Origin: Oppiella nova
Taxonomy: Eukaryota; Arthropoda; Arachnida; Sarcoptiformes; Oppiidae
Reading direction: 5' to 3'
Assembly (NCBI GenBank): GCA_905397405.1
Contig: CAJPVJ010000140.1
Location: forward strand, 1-36,594
DNA length: 36,594 nt
The first letter of the stretch is position 1. Each line of letters opens with the position of its first letter. Under the pieces are notes generated by a model. The model ran no database searches. It had not been told where the DNA came from and was given only the letters and a program-made list of their open reading frames with translations. Made by a program: the position numbers and the translations under genes. Shown here in pieces: positions 1 to 25,251 of the stretch.

Positions 1-633
1 CCCGGAATAGCAAGTATCCGATCGACACACTCACCGCTTATTTCAACGGAGACCGGTGTCCGACACTGATTGGCAAACCAAAGATATTCATCATTCAGGT
101 TAATATACACTCAATGATTGCATTCATTTTGAGATTCAATGAATTTGTTGGTGTTTTGAAGGCCTGTCGCGGAGAGAAACCAGATTCGGGGGTCAAATTG
201 AAAGCCCTGGGCCCGGACGTGGCCGACAATTCAGGGCCTGCCTATAGAATCCCATCAATAGCTGATTTTATAATTTACTATTGCACTGCTCCGGGTAATA
301 ATGATGACAATACAGTGTGTGAATTGAGTGCACATACTATTAACCAACTTATCCCACAATTCAGGTCACTATGCATTCCGTAACGTAGAAATCGGCTCTT
401 ATTTCATTCAATCATTGGCCTCAGTATTGAATGAATACTGTTATAACAATGTGAATATGGATTTGATGACATTGCTCACTTTTGTCAACTTACAAGTGGC
501 CTATGGTTTCCAATCTAACGCTCCCGACCAAAGTGTTTACCATAAGAAGAAACAGATTCCGGTAAATCTAACAATTATTGCCATAAATGACTATAAATGT
601 GATCTAGCTACAGTTAAGACTAATATAAAATAA
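1..633 (+). CDS. Executioner-type caspase, tandem copy 1 (5' part outside window)
   Basis: Cysteine protease that cleaves after aspartate in apoptosis. Three exons are readable. Exon 3-98 encodes the end of the large subunit, closing with IGKPKIFIIQ. Exon 162-294 begins with the active-site ACRG, so an intron splits the QACRG pentapeptide between Q and A. It continues through the inter-subunit linker (acidic, with several Asp that could be processed) to YYCTAPG. Exon 365-633 encodes the small subunit, with RN followed by GSYFIQS, the DLMTLL helix and KKKQIP, and ends in TAA. Introns are 99-161 and 295-364 with GT/AG ends and matching phases. The catalytic His and the N-terminus lie to the left of the window. 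A polyadenylation signal AATAAA is at 938-943. Family assignment is firm; the exact orthologue (caspase-3/7 or drICE-like) is inferred from the loops. Confidence 0.9.
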
Positions 634-968
634 CGTGTATTTAGTGCATCACTTCAATGCTCACAAGACTAATATACTTCACACCAAAAGAATTGAAACC
701 TACAATTAAACCATTAATGGCAATGTCAAGTGAAAAGTCATCAGGCACAAGTGGACCCACAATAAAACCTCTATGAAATTAACCAACTCAAATTTGAATT
801 AAATTAAAAAAACATTATTAAAGAATATGCCATTATAAATACCGGTGCTATATTATAAATACTTATGCAATATCTATATTTTCAAAAATTGATTTAATTT
901 ATTAATTGAAAGAATTACAAATACAGTCATAATTATAAATAAACTTTTTATTGTTTATAGATTTAGTC

Positions 969-1491
969 AAATCTTATTCAAACTTGTATTACCCTGTACA
1001 AAGTCTATTAATGTTGTGTGTATGAACTCAATCACATAAAATTACTCATTCACTCGTAATAAAACTTGTTTAATGTTTAGTTTTAATTATTAAATACACT
1101 GTATTTTAAAAAATGAATTCAGTATAGATTTTTTGGACTTAAAATATGTGATAAAATACAGTAACTTAAATTATTCAAATTAATCTAAAAATACAGTATT
1201 TTATACTAGAATTACTAATTATTAATCGTAATTTTCATATGATTTCATAATTATTTTTAGCAATCATTTAATCTATTATAAAGATAACAAGAGTATGTCA
1301 GTTGGCGTTGACATTAGCATTGCCAATGAAATAATGCTACCTGTAGTTAGTCATCATACTAGTAATACAACATTCATACTAAACAAGTCACTTCGATATA
1401 ATTGTATCAAGTATAATTTATGAAAGTCTTTAATATATTTTTAAATATTCATTGATTTGTATATAGGCTTAAAATACTAATCTGTTCAATA
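969..1491. other. AT-rich spacer between the caspase copies
   Basis: No open frame or RNA gene is visible. The similarity to the second copy's 3' flank stops at about 970. This stretch should contain the promoter of the second caspase gene. No convincing TATA box stands out from the AT-rich background. Confidence 0.5.
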
Positions 1492-2970
1492 ATGGATCGA
1501 GTAGATGCCAAAGGTTTTAATGTCAGGTAAGGACTGCTAATTAAAATATTTTTCTTAAATCAGTGTATTTCAAGAAAATGACAAGAATTGTATTTCTCAA
1601 TGGTATTCAATATTCAAATCACTTTCACTATTATACAGTTTAATGGTATAATTTCCATACATTATAGACATAGTGTAGTAAAACAATTTACATAAAATTA
1701 ATAAGAAAACGAATTAAATATTCTAATAAAATATAAGATTATTTAGCATGGTATATTTAGCAAGTATATTTAGCAAGTATATTTAGCATAGTATATTTAG
1801 CAAGTATATTGCATGTTATAAATTTAAATATAAAAGTTAATAATCTACTGAACAAATCAATTATGTGTTTAATTTATAAGTGAGATCCGGGGCAATGAAT
1901 CGATGGGTGTATTGACTGTACCGCTAGCTAGCCTGACCTATGATATGAAACACAGAAAGAGAGGTAAATGTCTTGTGTTTAACCACGAGTTCTTCGACCC
2001 CCACACCGGACGTAATCCCCGTCGGGGCACTGCCAGAGATGCCGAGGCTATTGTGGCCTCATTTCAAAGACTCGAGTTTGATGTCGAGCTAAAGACGGAC
2101 GCCTCTTATGCCGATATAAGACACGCCATGTCTAAAGGTTCGTCACAATTGGGATTCTGTACTCGAAATGCAATTTTTTTATTTAAGAAACTCCTATTTA
2201 TTGAATTAAAAATTTGATTGTAATTTCAATCTCAGTGTCCACTGATGATCACACGGACAACGACTGTGTGGCAGTTGTGGTGCTAAGCCATGGCGACGAG
2301 CAATACCTATGGGGGGCCTTATCGTTCATAGGCTAGCTGTGTGAGTGGCGAATAAAGTTGCCTCTGGCCACAGGCTGTGACTAACCGTTTGGTTTCTATA
2401 AGTAGTAAGTCCAATTATATGTGAGTTACTAACGTAAGTAATTGAGATTCAATGAATCTGTTGGTCTTCTGAAGGCCTGTCGCGGAAACCTGTCGGCCTC
2501 TCCGAAGGCCTGTCGCAAACCAGATTCGGGCGTCAAATTGAAAGCCCTGGGCCCGGATGTGGCCGACAATTCAGGGCCTGTCTATAGGATCCCATCAATA
2601 GCTGATTTTATAATTTACTATTGCACTGCTCCGGGTAATAATTATCACAATACAGTGTGTGAATTGAGTGCACATACTATTAACCAACTGATCCCACAAT
2701 TCAGGTCACTATGCATTCCGTAACACTCAATACGGCTCTTATTTCATTCAAGCGTTGGCCTCAGTATTGAATGAATACTGTTATAACAATACGAATATTG
2801 ATTTGATGACATTGCTCACTTTTGTGAACTTACAAGTGGCCTATGGTTTCCAATCTAACGCTCCCAACAAAAGTGATTACCATAAGAAGAAACAGATTCC
2901 GGTAAATCTAACAATTGCCATAAATGACCGTAAATGTGACCTAGCTACAGTTAAGACTAATATAAAATAA
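1492..2970 (+). CDS. Executioner-type caspase, tandem copy 2 (one segment missing)
   Basis: The coding sequence can be followed from a start codon. Exon 1492-1526 encodes MDRVDAKGFNVR, a very short prodomain. Exon 1881-2137 carries the large-subunit start YDMKHRKRGKCLVFNHEFF. Exon 2236 to about 2310 ends in the catalytic-His motif VVLSHGDEQYLWG. After that the segment equivalent to RNSKYPID...KIFIIQ of copy 1 is absent and the frame stops at 2330-2332. Coding resumes at 2475-2634 (ACRG, linker) and 2705-2970 (small subunit). Splice phases agree at the 1526/1881, 2137/2236 and 2634/2705 junctions. The active-site exon holds ACR twice, at 2475 and 2508. The gene is either a real paralogue missing an exon or a locus damaged in assembly. 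A short prodomain suggests an executioner rather than an initiator caspase. Confidence 0.85.
1740..1815 (+). repeat. Short tandem repeat in caspase copy 2 intron 1
   Basis: The unit TATATTTAGCAAG and close variants (TATATTTAGCATAG, TATTTAGCATGG) recur about five times in a row inside the first intron. It is a simple minisatellite-like stretch with no sign of function. Confidence 0.7.
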
Positions 2971-3276
2971 CGTGTATTTTAGTGCATCACTTCAATGCTC
3001 ACAAGACTAATATACTTCACACCAAAAGAATTGAAACCTACAATTAAACCATTAATGGCAATGTCAAGTGAAAAGTCATCAGGCACAAGTGGACCCACAA
3101 TAAAACCTCTATGAAATTAACTAACTCAAATTTGAATTAAATTAAAAAAAACATTATTAAAGAATATGCCATTATAAATACCGGTGCTGTATTATAAATA
3201 CTTATGCAATATCTATATTTTCAAAAATTGATTTAATTTATTAATTGAAAGAATTACAAATACAGTCATAATTATA

Positions 3277-3291
3277 AATAAACTTTTTATT
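3277..3291. promoter_or_regulatory. Back-to-back polyadenylation signals of caspase copy 2 and DDX46
   Basis: AATAAA on the plus strand at 3277-3282 suits the caspase transcript. TTTATT at 3286-3291 is AATAAA on the minus strand, about 185 bp past the DDX46 stop. The two convergent genes would therefore end within the same few bases and their transcripts would overlap at the 3' ends. Motif matches in AT-rich DNA are weak evidence, but their placement is right for both genes. Confidence 0.4.
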
Positions 3292-3474
3292 GTTTATAGA
3301 TTTAGTCAAACACTTAAGAATTATCGCAAAAATGACAATTTGTGGCAAATTAATGATATTTACAAGATTCTGTAAAACGCACAGGTATCCCAATCTGGTG
3401 AAATATGGCTGGGGATAACTACCCTCACATACTCAAAACGACTTTGTTTACTCTTATGTTAATTTCAGTGGCGT

Positions 3475-6400
3475 TTACAGTGATGTGGAGTTTTCCGAAT
3501 GGTAAATAATCATCTCCTCCTTAATAAGTCGGATGATCTCAGCCCTAGCCTTGGAAACGGACAGTTCAGTGGTGCCCTCAATAGCCAAATAGAGTTTCCG
3601 TTCGCCGAGCTGTGGCTCCTTTCCGGACGGGAAGTACGTACCCCTCACTGTAATGCCCGCCTCGGAGTACTCGCTGATCTGCGCCAACGCCTCCTTTGAG
3701 GTGACTTTCCAACGCGCCTGTTGTGGGAACTCATTGATCTCCAGCTCCTCCTCGAACCGCTGGCCTATGTTTGCGCCCGAATTCATGTCCTCCTCATCCA
3801 CTTTGCGGACGATATCTCCGTCTTCGTTGTACTCGACGTCTTTGGGCACGTAATTGAGTTTCGCGTGCAATCGTTCGGCCACTTGTTCTGCCTTTGATTT
3901 GGCGGTGAAGGCGTTCGACGCGCCCATCGAGAAGGTCTCGCCCTTCAGGAAGGCCTCCGTCGTCGACGACGCCTTTCCCGCGATATTGACGCTGATCTTA
4001 GAGGCCATGCGCTTCGCCAGCTCCAGCTTCTCGGCCACAGTCTTATCGTTGATCTGGTGAGCGGTCGTCGCGTTCGACACAATGGGCACCGATTTGGTCG
4101 ACTTCTTGGGCGCCAACATGTTCTCGATCTCCTGATCGATGTCGTCCTCCGCGTCCTCATCGTCCGAGTCCTGGAGTCCGAGCGCCGCCTTTTGGAACTT
4201 CTTCTTCTCGTTGGCGAACTGGGCCTCCGCCTCATCGAACTTGAATCCCTTGCCACTGAAGCCCGACGAGGACTTCACTTTCTTGCCCATCATCTCCTGT
4301 TCCAGTTTATAGCCCTCCCATAGGCTCTGGAGTTCCGCCGGAACGTCGGTATTGCTCGACTGAAACGCTTTGATGATATCCGTGGCGTACTTTCCCTGTT
4401 CGGGAGTTATTAGAGTGTAGGCGTGCCCTTCGTTGCCGGCCCTACCCGTGCGACCGCATCGGTGGACGTAGTCTTCGTAATGGTTAGGACAGTCATAATT
4501 GATGACAACTATGCAGTGCTTCACATCGAGACCTCTGGCCGCTACAGACGTGGCCACCAATACATTGACTTTTCCATTCTTGAAGTCAGCGATGGTAAGT
4601 CTTCGTAATGGTTAGGACAGTCATAATTGATGACAACTATGCAGTGCTTCACATCGAGACCTCTGGCCGCTACAGACGTGGCCACCAATACATTGACTTT
4701 TCCATTCTTGAAGTCAGCGATGGTCGAGTCCCTGTCGTTCTGGTCTATCCCTCCGTGCAGTGCCAGACATGTGTAGGAGGCGTGCATTAACTCCTTCAAC
4801 AACATGTCCGCGTTCTCCTGTTTGTCCACAAATACTATAGCACTTCCCTCTGAGGCGAAGTGACCCAAAATCTCCAACAACTTCAAGAACTTGTCGTCTT
4901 CGTCGGTGATAATCACATTCTGTTTGACTTCTTTGCAGACCATAGACCGGCCGCCGACCTGTACTTCAATGGGTTTGTCTAATATTCTTCGCGCCAACGC
5001 CTCCATAATGCGCGGGAATGTCGCCGAAAACATGACAGTCTGCCGGTCGGGACGAATGCCGTCTATAATCCGCATGACTTGCGGCTCAAAGCCCATGTCA
5101 AACATGCGGTCCGCCTCATCCAACACGCAGTACGTACAGCGCCTTAAGTTCGTGACGCGACCCGAGTTGGCGGCCAACATGTCGATCATCCGCCCCGGAG
5201 TGCACACCACGATCTCAGCGCCCGGTTTTAGTTCTCCTATTTGCTAAGTCTTCGTAATGGTTAGGACAGTCATAATTGATGACAACTATGCAGTGCTTCA
5301 CATCGAGACCTCTGGCCGCTACAGACGTGGCCACCAATACATTGACTTTTCCATTCTTGAAGTCAGCGATGGTTGAGTCCCTGTCGTTCTGGTCTATCCC
5401 TCCGTGCAGTGCCAGACATGTGTAGGAGGCGTGCATTAACTCTTTCAACAACATGTCCGCGTTTTCCTGTTTGTCCACAAATACTATAGCACTTCCCTCT
5501 GAGGCGAAGTGACCTAAAATCTCCAACAACTTCAAGAACTTGTCGTCTTCGTCAGTGATAATCACATTCTGTTTGACTTCTTTGCAGACCATAGACCGGC
5601 CGCCGACCTGTACTTCAATGGGTTTGTCTAATATTCTTCGCGCCAACCCCTCCATAATGCGCGGGAATGTCGCCGAAAACATGACAGTCTGCCGGTCGGG
5701 ACGAATGCCGTCATTAATCCGCATGACTTGCGGCTCAAAGCCCATGTCAAACATGCGGTCCGCCTCGAGGTTGTGCGTCATGCATGTCGCGGAATTCAAG
5801 CACTGCGCTGGGCTCAACCGCCGGTTGTACAGCTAGTAGGCGGGGCCTCACGTGTGGTGCTAGAGTCGCGGGCCAAAATCAAGAGGATAAACGACGGAAA
5901 TAGGAGTTCCGCCGTAAACGGCAACCACTCGTAAGTTCAGTGCCTTTGAGAAGCGCTTACATTCGGACCAAATCTGTGTCGCGAGCTCTCGGGTCGGAGT
6001 CATTATGACAGCAATGGGTCCGTCGCCCGACTCGAGCGGCGGCTGATCCATGATATGGCGAAACATTGGCAACAAAAAGGCTAACGTTTTGCCGGAACCT
6101 GTTTTGGCGATTCCTATCAGATCACGACCGGACATAATGGCAGGAATGGCTTGACATTGGATTGGAGTCGGCTTTTCGTAATTGTTTCTCTTGAGCACAT
6201 CCAACACCTTCTTACTGACCCCACACTGAGCCCATGTCTTGATGGGTTTGGGACACCCCTTGCCCTTAGCCTTAATGCCCTCCATTTCGGCCCTAAACGC
6301 CTCCACCTCTTCGGCAGACATTTTAGTCAACTCCGGGACTTCTATATAGAAGTTCTTTCTGAACGACTGGTATGTGATGTCATCCTTCGAGATAGTCATC

Positions 6401-7344
6401 AACTTCTTCTGCTTCGGCTTATTCTGAAGAGAGTCCATAACATTCGACAGATCGTCGTCTTTGGTCCCCTCGTCCTCCGAAGAGTACTCCAAAGCGTCCA
6501 TATTTTGCTCAATGAGTTCGCCTTTGTTTTGTTGGACCGCCTTCTTGGCGATCCCCACAACTAAAGTCACTTTATTGTCCTTTTCGTTGGACTTCACGGT
6601 TTTGGATCTCATTTTCTTCACCTCCTCCTGTATTCCCTGCATATATGCGTCCAATGGGTCGATGTCTTCGTCGGGCGTGGGCTCAGGCGGAGTGGGTTTC
6701 ACCTCTACTTTAATTGGTTTCTCGATCTTCACCTCTAGTTTACTGATCTCTTCCTCCGTGTCCTCCACTCTCTTCGGCGGCGGTTTAATCGTGTGCTCGT
6801 CCTCTAAGTCGTCGTCCATGGGCTCCACCGCCTCGTTGTCCTCCTCTTCGTCCTCATTCTCGTCCTCCAGAGTCCAGGTCTTCTTGACCTCTTCGGCGGC
6901 GCTCTCCTCGCTCTTCACCTCCGGATTGTCGGCTTCGGTGCCGTTGGACTTCTGCTTCTGTCGCCACTTCTCGACCCTTTCCCTCCTCTCCTGCATGAGT
7001 ACCTCTAACTTCCTCTGCTGTTCGTCCTTATCGAAGGTCTCGTAATTAACTTCACCGCCGATTATGTCCTCCACTTTGCGGCGATCGTCGCGCGCCTTCC
7101 GGTCGCCGCCACCTCTTCGGCGGTCTCTCTGCGGACTTCGGGACCGCTCTCGGGATCGGTCGCGACGACTGCCGCAGAGGGAGAAGCCGCTGCTTGGCGA
7201 GCGTGCTGAAGAAGCGCCTGAGGCTCTGGATGAGGCGGCTGACGCCGCGAGCGCTAGGGTCGCTGGGTAGGCACCCAAACCACAGTTGCCGACTTGCCTA
7301 GGAATGAGACACTGAGACAACTGTCCGACGGATTCAATGGGCAC
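3475..7344 (-). CDS. DDX46: DEAD-box RNA helicase DDX46 / Prp5, frame interrupted by duplicated segments
   Basis: ATP-dependent RNA helicase acting in the nucleus during pre-spliceosome assembly, where Prp5/DDX46 works with U2 snRNP and SF3B1 on branch-site recognition. In gene order there is an Arg/Ser-rich head, an acidic middle with the Prp5-type motif DPLDAYM (about 6640-6660), the Q motif [12 protein letters not shown], motif I AKTGSGKT, Ia TPTRELA, Ib [39 protein letters not shown], and the long DDX46 tail with [21 protein letters not shown] and [21 protein letters not shown]. Best-supported blocks are 5896-7267 (head to GGTPIS), 4599-5243 ([10 protein letters not shown] to HYED) and 3475-4597 (motif V to stop). 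No good ATG is visible; the open frame reaches 7344 only through a GTG, so the true start and first exon are unresolved. The extra copy at 5248-5766 and the 127-bp repeat near 4597 break the frame. Confidence 0.92.
4470..5766 (-). repeat. Threefold repeat of the DDX46 helicase core
   Basis: Positions 4470-4596 recur exactly at 4598-4724, a spacing of 128. The longer block starting at 4599 recurs at 5248 (spacing 649) for about 520 bp with only scattered base differences. The breakpoints fall just after the codons for PNHYED in every copy. The sequence between 5767 and 5895 matches neither the helicase nor a clean intron. The pattern fits contig-overlap and allele artefacts better than biological tandem exons, because each junction destroys the frame of a conserved essential gene. 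Confidence 0.8.
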
Positions 7345-7773
7345 TCAATTTGTCAACACTTTTACACTCAACTGATTCACACGTTTTGCAGACATAAGGC
7401 TCACAGTAATTATGTCCACAAAAGGGACCAAATGTTTGCAATTACTGTGTTTTGCTATGAAATCAATTTAATTCAATATGTGCTGTGATTTGGGCCTAAA
7501 ATTAGATCCACTTATGAATTAATGGACAAAATGATCACAAAATGGGATCAGTTGTCACCGACAGGCGATTCAGTGGTCTCTGCAATATATGCCACAGTCT
7601 TTGGTGTCGTAATTGATGTGATTGTATAGCGAAGTGTCAAAAGCGATGACATTATGTAATCAAAGAGTGTTTACAAACAAATGGTATAGAGATGTGTGTT
7701 TGGGATCAAATGCGGTGATGTCTTGAGGCGACTCGTGATACTGGCGTAGAGGTGGACCGAAAGCATAATAGCC
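7345..7773. promoter_or_regulatory. Divergent spacer between DDX46 and WDFY3
   Basis: This 429-bp stretch between head-to-head genes has no gene of its own. It should hold the start sites, 5' UTRs and shared promoter of both genes. No TATA box is evident, as is usual for housekeeping genes. The true DDX46 first exon may also lie here. Confidence 0.55.
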
Positions 7774-21005
<13,232 letters not shown>

Positions 21006-24000
21006 TTGTCAAAGTGTTTGTGAAAATATTTTCCTTCAAAACAGTTTACGCAAAATTTTTGAGATATTTTATGTCCACTCGAGTCATATCTGAAACCATT
21101 TTCATTCAATGCATTCCTAACACAGTATAGCATTATTTGCAATGAAATTATTATTTAATATAAAGTTTTTGTTTTTGTTTTTAATATTTATTATGTTTTA
21201 ATAATTTTATTGATTTTAATTTATTTATGAGATTTGATATTATTTTTATATCGGTAATAACTACTAATTTTGCCACTTATTTAAGTGAATTAATTTGTGA
21301 ATATTTTTAAATCCAAACCAAAATGAATATTATTTTTATTAACGTGTCATAAGAATTATTTGTATAATAAAATAATGAATTATTATATAATATATATTAT
21401 ATATTAATATAAGTTTTGAGATCTAATTCTTTTAAATATCCATAATTTGAATTTTAAACACAATTTTAATTATAAAATAAAATAACAACAACAGTGTACT
21501 GTATGTTACAAATGTAGTTAACGATAACATGTAGTTTATGTCGAAATCAAAATCTGTTTAATTATGTATAAATAAAATCAAATATCTATTTATGCAGTGA
21601 ATGAGTGCTACAATAATATCAACTGTTTTATCGATTTATGCATTAAACTTGTTTCAAATTAAGTTATTTAAGCAAAACTGAGCCACTTATTAATTAAATT
21701 TTTGTTTAATAATTATACATTTTATATGTTCAGGTATATACACTTAAAACCATATAATATCATTAAAAAGTATAATCGGACATATCTAAAATATATACAT
21801 AAACACAATTAAATTTTGAACAGAATTTTATATAACAGGTGATTTATTATATAACTTATACATGAGTTTTAAAATATGTCAATTAATATAATGCAAATAA
21901 TTATGTCTGAATACCGATAAGACTTGATATGCACGTAGACTTCATTTGCTCTATGTTTTAGTCATAATATACATTAATTGTTGACAAAATTAATTTAAAG
22001 TTATATTTTAAAATAAAGACCAAAATATTCCGAAACTAAAAGTATAATTAATTTACAAATGGTTTAATTAAAATTCATTCAAATGCTATATTTATAAAAA
22101 ATATTATTTTATTTCAGTAAACATAAAATTAATACAGTATTACATAATCTCTATAGTAAACTTGATAATATTGAATATTTGACTAATTAATATGATAAAT
22201 AATAAATTTGAGAACTTATTTATATAATGTTAAAGTTATGAAACAATTTGATTAATGGTTACCTGAATACAGTATATAATTAATGAAAATACTGTTTTAT
22301 AGGTCTATTAAACCTAAATTAATTCTAAAGATTGCGAAATACAAAATTTTTGCGTAAAGTATTATATTACTTTGTACTACAGTATATCATATGAAAAATT
22401 TTAGCTTGGCAAAAAAATCATCAAATGATAACAAATTTATTTTCTGTATTTGATCCAAACTATTTTATCTCATAATACAAATACTTGGTATTGGACCATA
22501 ATGCTTATTATAAGTACACTAATGTTGATTAATTTATTACCTGTAGCTCGATACCAAGAATTTGTATTTTGATATAAAATAATTTTAAAATATAGTTTAA
22601 TATAGAATATAGGAATAGTACAACTATTTTACATAGAATTTCACACAAACAGTATATTAGTTTCAAAACTATCATCAACATAACATTTATTAAAAACAAT
22701 GTAAGTTAATTAGTTGTTACTGTAGTAATTATTTTACACAAGAGCTACCAGTATATGATTGACATAAATGTTTAATAAAATATTTAACTTACATCAAACT
22801 GTTGTAGAAAATAATTTATTATATTAAACTGTAGACACAGTCTTTATTTTGTTATTTTATAATAAATGTAATAATAATACACATGAGAAAGTATGCACCA
22901 AAGAGAAGCCAAATATTTGTATTAAATTAGTTTAGATTATACAGCAATTGAAAATATACAGCAATTTGCTTAAGTATTAGGCACTCTTGTTAAATTATTT
23001 TTTTATTGAATTCAGTTTCGTGAAAAACATATTCAAAAATACAAAGCATTGAATCGATTATATTTGTGTTATTCTGTGTAGGAATTGGTTGTCCCATAGA
23101 AAAGCAAAACTAAAATCAGATTCCGTTGCAGTTCTCTATGAAAGAGTTTCTAAGAATATCTCTTAGATTTCAGTGGAAATACCATTTGAGAGGTAACTCA
23201 ACGTACAGTAAATGTGAACATAAAAAGCATTTCTACTTTTACCCAATAATCATATCGTATGTGAAGAGCTTCATCAAAACTAACAAACGCTTTGATGATT
23301 TGATTACACATTTTGAGCTTAATAATGTCATTAAATCAATAAAATTATCAATACATAAAAACTTAAAAGTTTTTCAAAGTATTAGTATTTTTAAGAATTC
23401 AAAATTTTATACTTATAGATATATTAAGACCTCCGCTATAATAATTTGATGTAACCTTATAAATTTTCTAGCATTTGAATCAAATGTCACGAATTTGAAA
23501 AAAAATCTTGAATTCAAATTTAAACTCTAAATCATTGGAGAATATTCTCGAATACATGTAAACAATATGTAGACTAATATTGAAAGTATGAACTTATTCA
23601 ACATGTTTTCTACTTATTATTTATCGACAAAATTGTTACTGTATTTTAAAACAAAAATTTACATAATGTATTATTTATTAAAGATTACGGATACTAGAAA
23701 ATAAAATTATCTATCTACAAAATATCTAAATATAGTACGAAATTTGAAGCAATATTTCGAAACTAATCAATAATTGAACAAAAAATAAGTTAACATGCAT
23801 TTACAATTGCATATGTGTCAACACTATCTGATAGTAAATCTATTGAATACTAATTTTATATTAGATTTGAATATGAATTGGATTTTGCTTAACGAATGCT
23901 ATTGTCATAAGAATCAAGGTTTCATTGGATTTACAACTGGGTAATTGATAAATTTGCTAATAGATTGAAAGTATTATTTTGCATACTTTATTTATAGTAT

Positions 24001-25250
24001 TAATACAAACATTAATTCACTGGACATTACGTCTCATTTATGCAATTCAAGGATATGATGGCAAAGCACCTACACCTCATTATTGTATGACATCAATGAT
24101 ACACAAATCCTTATCATAACAAACGCCTGTTGCTGTTATGCAAATTCAAAGCTTTATCATATTTTCACTCATTTAGTATATATATATTAAATGAAATCGC
24201 ATGAATGGCAGTTAATTTTAATTTTTAAAACTTATTTTTAATTATAAAACTTTTCAATGTACAGGTATTTCAAATAAATTTAAATGTAAATAATTTAAGT
24301 TCAAATTAAATTATTTTAATCATATTATTATAAAAGAAATGTTATATTTAATAATTACCGGTTATAGTAAATATTTTAAATACAAGAATTTAATTTATTT
24401 TCCTTAATTACAGAATATTTTACATTTACAAATCCATTTATTTTTGGGAATATTTATTAATCTATAATATACTAAATATTATACAAATTTGTGCAAGGTA
24501 CTGACATGGTTTGTATTTTTGGCGCTTATATTATGACGTTAAGAAACTAATAAAATATTAAAAATTCAATTAAAATAATAGTATCCTTACTATTAAAAAT
24601 AATATACTGTAAATATAGTAAGGTTTTCAAAATTTCATAATTTAATTTATCAACATGGCCAATCAGGTTTTATATAATGTTTTAGTGTACTCTATTTATA
24701 CTATACGAAGTAATTTCAGGGAGAAAATATATTAAGAAAACACAGTAATATAAATTAATAAGAATTTTATAAAGCATTTACATTTTATCTTATACCATAA
24801 AAAGCAAAATAATTTGATTATTTCCTAAATATTTAATTTGTGTTTAATTAACGCAATGAATAATTGAATAGAAAGCGAATGAAACACACAATTATGATGA
24901 CAATTAACAAACTTAATGACTAAATCTGTTCACTAATTCTCGTTATATATTGCCGTCATTTAAGACATACAAAAAAACTGATGAAAACATCTCATAATTA
25001 GGTTATTGTTTTTGGGCGCATACACGAGCGTATGTCCGATCAAATAAAAACACTATTCAAATAAAATTGAAAATTTAATTAAATGGATATATGTTTTCGC
25101 ACACTCACACTCTTATAGATATATTTGTTTAATTTCCTGTTTCTTATAATATAATATGAAATTTGTTTTCATGCGATATATAGATAAATATATATATATT
25201 TAATGAAATTAAGTTCTCGTTTGTGGCCTAAAGTTATTATCTTTGAACAG
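21006..25250. other. AT-rich intergenic desert
   Basis: No recognisable gene, RNA or transposable element. The stretch carries dispersed TACAGTA/TACTGTA heptamers and one three-unit heat-shock-like element at 23540-23552. A less AT-rich patch at about 24000-24160 could be a distal regulatory element of the peptide gene; this is a guess. A 107-codon open frame lies at 23126-23449. Confidence 0.6.
23126..23449 (+). CDS. Orphan open frame, doubtful
   Basis: A 107-codon frame opening at a TTG, rich in Lys, Ile, Phe and Ser, with no family resemblance I can name. In sequence this AT-rich a frame of that length is uncommon but can arise by chance somewhere in the window. There is no signal peptide, conserved motif or clear splice structure. 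It might be the remnant of a decayed mobile element or simply chance. Confidence 0.15.
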   Translation: MQFSMKEFLRISLRFQWKYHLRGNSTYSKCEHKKHFYFYPIIISYVKSFIKTNKRFDDLITHFELNNVIKSIKLSIHKNLKVFQSISIFKNSKFYTYRYIKTSAIII

Positions 25251-25251
25251 A

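Larger units (their letters stand above)
162..3304 (+). repeat. Duplicated caspase 3' half (162-970 and 2475-3311)
   Basis: The two blocks align almost continuously from the active-site exon through the 3' UTR to the shared string ATTTAGTCAAA, after which they diverge. Hand comparison gives about 18 substitutions plus one 3-bp indel in the last coding exon (about 266 bp). In the following roughly 335 bp of 3' UTR there are only about 2 substitutions and 2 single-base indels. The duplicate is direct and about 2.3 kb apart. It could be true tandem paralogues or two alleles placed in series. Confidence 0.85.

Noticed and set aside
3945-4323. Arg-rich and Leu-rich open frames on both strands over the DDX46 tail
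   Set aside because: Shadow frames of the conserved DDX46 C-terminus, whose codon pattern and homology are clear.
23126-23449. A real protein gene in the desert
   Set aside because: No homology, no ATG at the opening, and its length is only marginally unlikely for this base composition; kept as a doubtful feature only.
24995-25045. Inverted repeat CATAC-ACGAGC-GTATG upstream of the peptide gene as a factor site
   Set aside because: Five-base arms are too short to stand out; no second copy seen.
21006-25250. Retroelement, LTR or DNA transposon remains
   Set aside because: No terminal repeats, reverse transcriptase, integrase or transposase motif could be recognised in any frame.
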